64,000 nt of DNA, from positions 4,402,001-4,466,000 of the forward strand of contig NZ_BNEM01000002.1 of assembly GCF_018327705.1 (NCBI RefSeq), given 5' to 3'. The notes beneath the pieces were generated by a model, which did not search any database, was not told where the DNA came from, and saw only the letters and a list, made by a program, of their open reading frames with translations. This document shows positions 63,730 through 64,000 of the stretch, piece by piece. The stretch is from Catellatospora sp. TT07R-123 (lineage in GTDB: Bacteria > Actinomycetota > Actinomycetes > Mycobacteriales > Micromonosporaceae). A program made the position numbers and the translations under genes. How positions within the stretch are numbered: the first letter of the stretch is position 1; the number at the start of each line of letters is the position of its first letter.

Positions 63730-64000
63730 AGGTCGCGGTCATCTCGTACCGGCCGTACTCCTGGTCGCCGACGCGGACGTACACCCGGCTGTAGCCCAGG
63801 CTCTCCCGCACCTGGTCCAGCGACCAGCCCGACGGGATGCTGACCTGCATGAACAGGGTGTACGCACCAGGCGACAGCAGCCCCGCGTCGCACAGCATCC
63901 AGTTGTCCCGCTGCTCGCAGCCCTGGTGGTCGATGACGAACCCGTCCGGCAGTGACACCAGGACGCGGATCGGCTTGTCGGTCTCCGGAACGGACGGCAT
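63722..64000 (-). CDS. Hypothetical protein, possibly cut by the window edge
   Basis: At least 92 residues, perhaps longer to the right: the first codon read here is an ATG at 63998-64000, at the very edge, and the true start may lie outside. The visible part is beta-rich, with two cysteines (QGCEQRDNWMLCDAG) that could form a disulfide, and LFMQVSIPSGWSLDQVRESL. The family is unknown. Its stop overlaps the end of soxR by 8 bp. Confidence 0.7.
   Translation of the reverse strand: MPSVPETDKPIRVLVSLPDGFVIDHQGCEQRDNWMLCDAGLLSPGAYTLFMQVSIPSGWSLDQVRESLGYSRVYVRVGDQEYGRYEMTATFS

Overview
The window is high-GC actinobacterial DNA. BldC, a DUF3073 protein, a purF-purM pair, a short leucine/valine-type dehydrogenase, SARP and LAL-type regulators and GTG starts with strong Shine-Dalgarno sites all point to a filamentous actinomycete. 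The gene order around bldC, the dehydrogenase, DUF3073 and purF-purM suggests Micromonosporaceae; this is an inference from gene content, not a database match.

Bases 1-27100 look like an accessory island. It holds a RiPP (ribosomally made, modified peptide) locus built around a divergent promoter at about 16100-16300. Leftward, a 41-residue acidic precursor ending in three cysteines (15973-16098) is followed by a hairpin, an active plus inactive M16 peptidase pair, an unknown 362-aa protein, a radical SAM/SPASM enzyme, an MFS exporter and a CapA-like protein. Rightward run a cytosolic subtilisin, a GAF protein, a YcaO cyclodehydratase with a proline-rich C-terminus, a ThiF-like C-terminal half, a protein combining a peptide-clamp, a degenerate E1 and a SagB-like region, a 16-codon micro-ORF, a methyltransferase and an M1 aminopeptidase. 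An S9 peptidase faces them. Regulators on the left are a 948-aa SARP/NB-ARC/TPR protein, a LuxR response regulator and a frameshifted cyclase-ATPase, with two small secreted proteins between them. The likely product is a C-terminally azole-bearing peptide that also receives a radical-SAM modification. The island ends on the right at a 50-bp 3' fragment of a tRNA-Lys gene, which is a candidate attachment site.

Bases 27100-64000 look like ordinary chromosome. They contain a LacI regulator, a PP2C phosphatase, a secreted GH74-CBM2 xyloglucanase, phytoene desaturase-like and IPP isomerase genes, a polysaccharide deacetylase lipoprotein, three tRNAs (Glu, Asp, Phe), a substrate-binding protein whose two lobes are in swapped order, a PrsW-like protein, a TetR-ABC exporter operon, bldC, the dehydrogenase, DUF3073, a second small RiPP locus of cyclophane type, a membrane protein with a Q/G/Y-rich tail, purF, purM, a split transketolase and a divergent soxR with a good SoxR box.

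Two families of palindromic intergenic repeats (A: two copies; B: three copies) and one unrelated 24-bp perfect inverted repeat lie between genes in the chromosomal part. No rRNA, CRISPR array, insertion sequence or replication origin was seen.
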